Part shown: positions 63,412 to 64,000 of the stretch, one piece after another
Layout: each line of letters begins with the position of its first letter
How positions within the stretch are numbered: position 1 is the stretch's first letter
Origin: Massilia violaceinigra
Lineage (GTDB): Bacteria > Pseudomonadota > Gammaproteobacteria > Burkholderiales > Burkholderiaceae_D
Assembly: GCF_002752675.1 (NCBI RefSeq)
Contig: NZ_CP024608.1
Coordinates: 1,736,001 to 1,800,000, forward strand
Direction of reading: 5' to 3'
DNA length: 64,000 bases
Made by a program: the position numbers and the translations under genes
The notes under the pieces: generated by a model
The model's database searches: none
Told to the model about the DNA's origin: nothing
What the model saw: only the letters and a program-made list of their open reading frames with translations

Positions 63412-64000
63412 ATGTCATTACTGACCCAGATTTTCGGTAGCCGCAACCAGCGGCTGCTCAAGCAATATCAAAAAACCGTGCGCGAGATTAACGCGCTCGA
63501 GCCACAGATCGAAAAGCTGTCGGACGCTGAACTTAAAGCGAAGACGCCGCAGTTCAAGGAGCGCGTCGCCAAAGGCGAAACGCTCGACCAGCTGCTGCCG
63601 GAAGCGTTTGCGGTCTGCCGCGAGGCGGCCAGGCGGGTGCTCAAGATGCGCCATTTCGATGTCCAGATGATCGGCGGCATGGTGCTCCACTACGGCAAAA
63701 TCGCCGAAATGGGTACCGGCGAAGGCAAGACGCTGATGGCGACCTTGCCGACCTATCTGAACGCGCTGTCGGGCAAGGGCGTGCACGTCATCACGGTCAA
63801 CGATTACCTGGCCCAGCGCGATGCCGAGTGGATGGGACGCCTGTATAGCTGGCTCGGCCTGACGACCGGCATCAACCTGTCGCAGATGGACCACAGCGTC
63901 AAGCAATCGGCTTACGCGTCGGACATCACCTATGGCACCAACAACGAATTCGGTTTCGACTACCTGCGCGACAACATGGTGTTCGAGGCGGGCGAGCGGG
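63412..64000 (+). CDS. secA: Preprotein translocase ATPase SecA (5' part)
   Basis: ATP-driven motor of the Sec pathway. The first 196 codons are present: [61 protein letters not shown] (Walker A GTGEGKT), [16 protein letters not shown] and [17 protein letters not shown]. The gene runs off the window end; nothing suggests disruption in the visible part. Confidence 0.96.
   Translation, partial: MSLLTQIFGSRNQRLLKQYQKTVREINALEPQIEKLSDAELKAKTPQFKERVAKGETLDQLLPEAFAVCREAARRVLKMRHFDVQMIGGMVLHYGKIAEMGTGEGKTLMATLPTYLNALSGKGVHVITVNDYLAQRDAEWMGRLYSWLGLTTGINLSQMDHSVKQSAYASDITYGTNNEFGFDYLRDNMVFEAGER

Noticed and set aside
63174..63461. A 95-codon minus-strand frame across the secA start
   Set aside because: It overlaps the beginning of secA on the other strand and has no recognisable features.

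Overview
The window is about 64 kb of high-GC, gene-dense bacterial chromosome. Gene order and protein families point to a betaproteobacterium of the Oxalobacteraceae (Massilia, Duganella or Janthinobacterium type). The supporting signs are a cytochrome-oxidase assembly block (ctaG, coxIII, surf1, ctaA, ctaB, sco), an uninterrupted mraZ-to-ftsZ division and cell-wall cluster followed by lpxC, dciA and secA, PEP-CTERM exported proteins, and REP-like nested palindromes. The genus is an inference from family resemblance; no rRNA or tRNA gene is present to fix it.

Layout. (1) 1-7.2 kb: cytochrome c oxidase biogenesis (copper delivery, heme A synthesis, subunit III), then a PerM/AI-2E type permease. 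(2) 7.3-13 kb: a CBS-domain CorC/HlyC-like membrane protein and an NhaR-like LysR regulator on the minus strand, divergent from a DUF475-TerD-AIM24-TerD group of tellurite/stress type. (3) 13.1-18.3 kb: one 1715-residue protein joining a DEDD-type exonuclease-like domain, a RecQ helicase and a UvrD/Rep-type helicase. (4) 18.3-23.4 kb, minus strand: gamma-glutamyltransferase, a small lipoprotein, two PEP-CTERM proteins and the heat-shock sigma factor rpoH, whose promoter carries a CIRCE (HrcA) operator. (5) 23.7-24.9 kb: a fragment of RTX repeats next to an Rpn-family protein with a substituted active-site residue. (6) 25-27.8 kb: ftsY-ftsE-ftsX on the minus strand. (7) 27.9-36 kb: a MerR-type regulator with a cobalamin-binding domain (CarH/LitR-like photoreceptor candidate), divergent from a tightly packed eight-gene operon of lipid-modifying and membrane genes (FAD oxidoreductase, DUF1365, cyclopropane-synthase-like methyltransferase, chalcone-isomerase-like, MFS, DUF3833 lipoprotein, SDR, NTF2-like). 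Two identical 15-bp palindromes bracket the operon promoter. (8) 36-41.2 kb: an orphan small membrane protein, an IlvB-like thiamine-diphosphate enzyme, a second CorC/HlyC-like protein and a secreted pectate lyase. (9) 41.3-42.3 kb: the RNase P RNA gene, then a 15-bp tandem repeat and the mraZ promoter with MraZ boxes. (10) 42.3-59.6 kb: mraZ-rsmH-ftsL-ftsI-murE-murF-mraY-murD-ftsW-murG-murC-ddl-ftsQ-ftsA-ftsZ. (11) 59.6-64 kb: peroxiredoxin, GNAT, EamA transporter, lpxC, dciA (minus) and the 5' part of secA.

Most of the window is conserved core genome. The part most worth following up is the light/B12-type regulator with its twin operators and lipid-modification operon. After it come the exonuclease-RecQ-UvrD fusion, the CIRCE-overlapped rpoH promoter, a patch of foreign-looking codon use inside rsmH, and the tandem repeat beyond rnpB.
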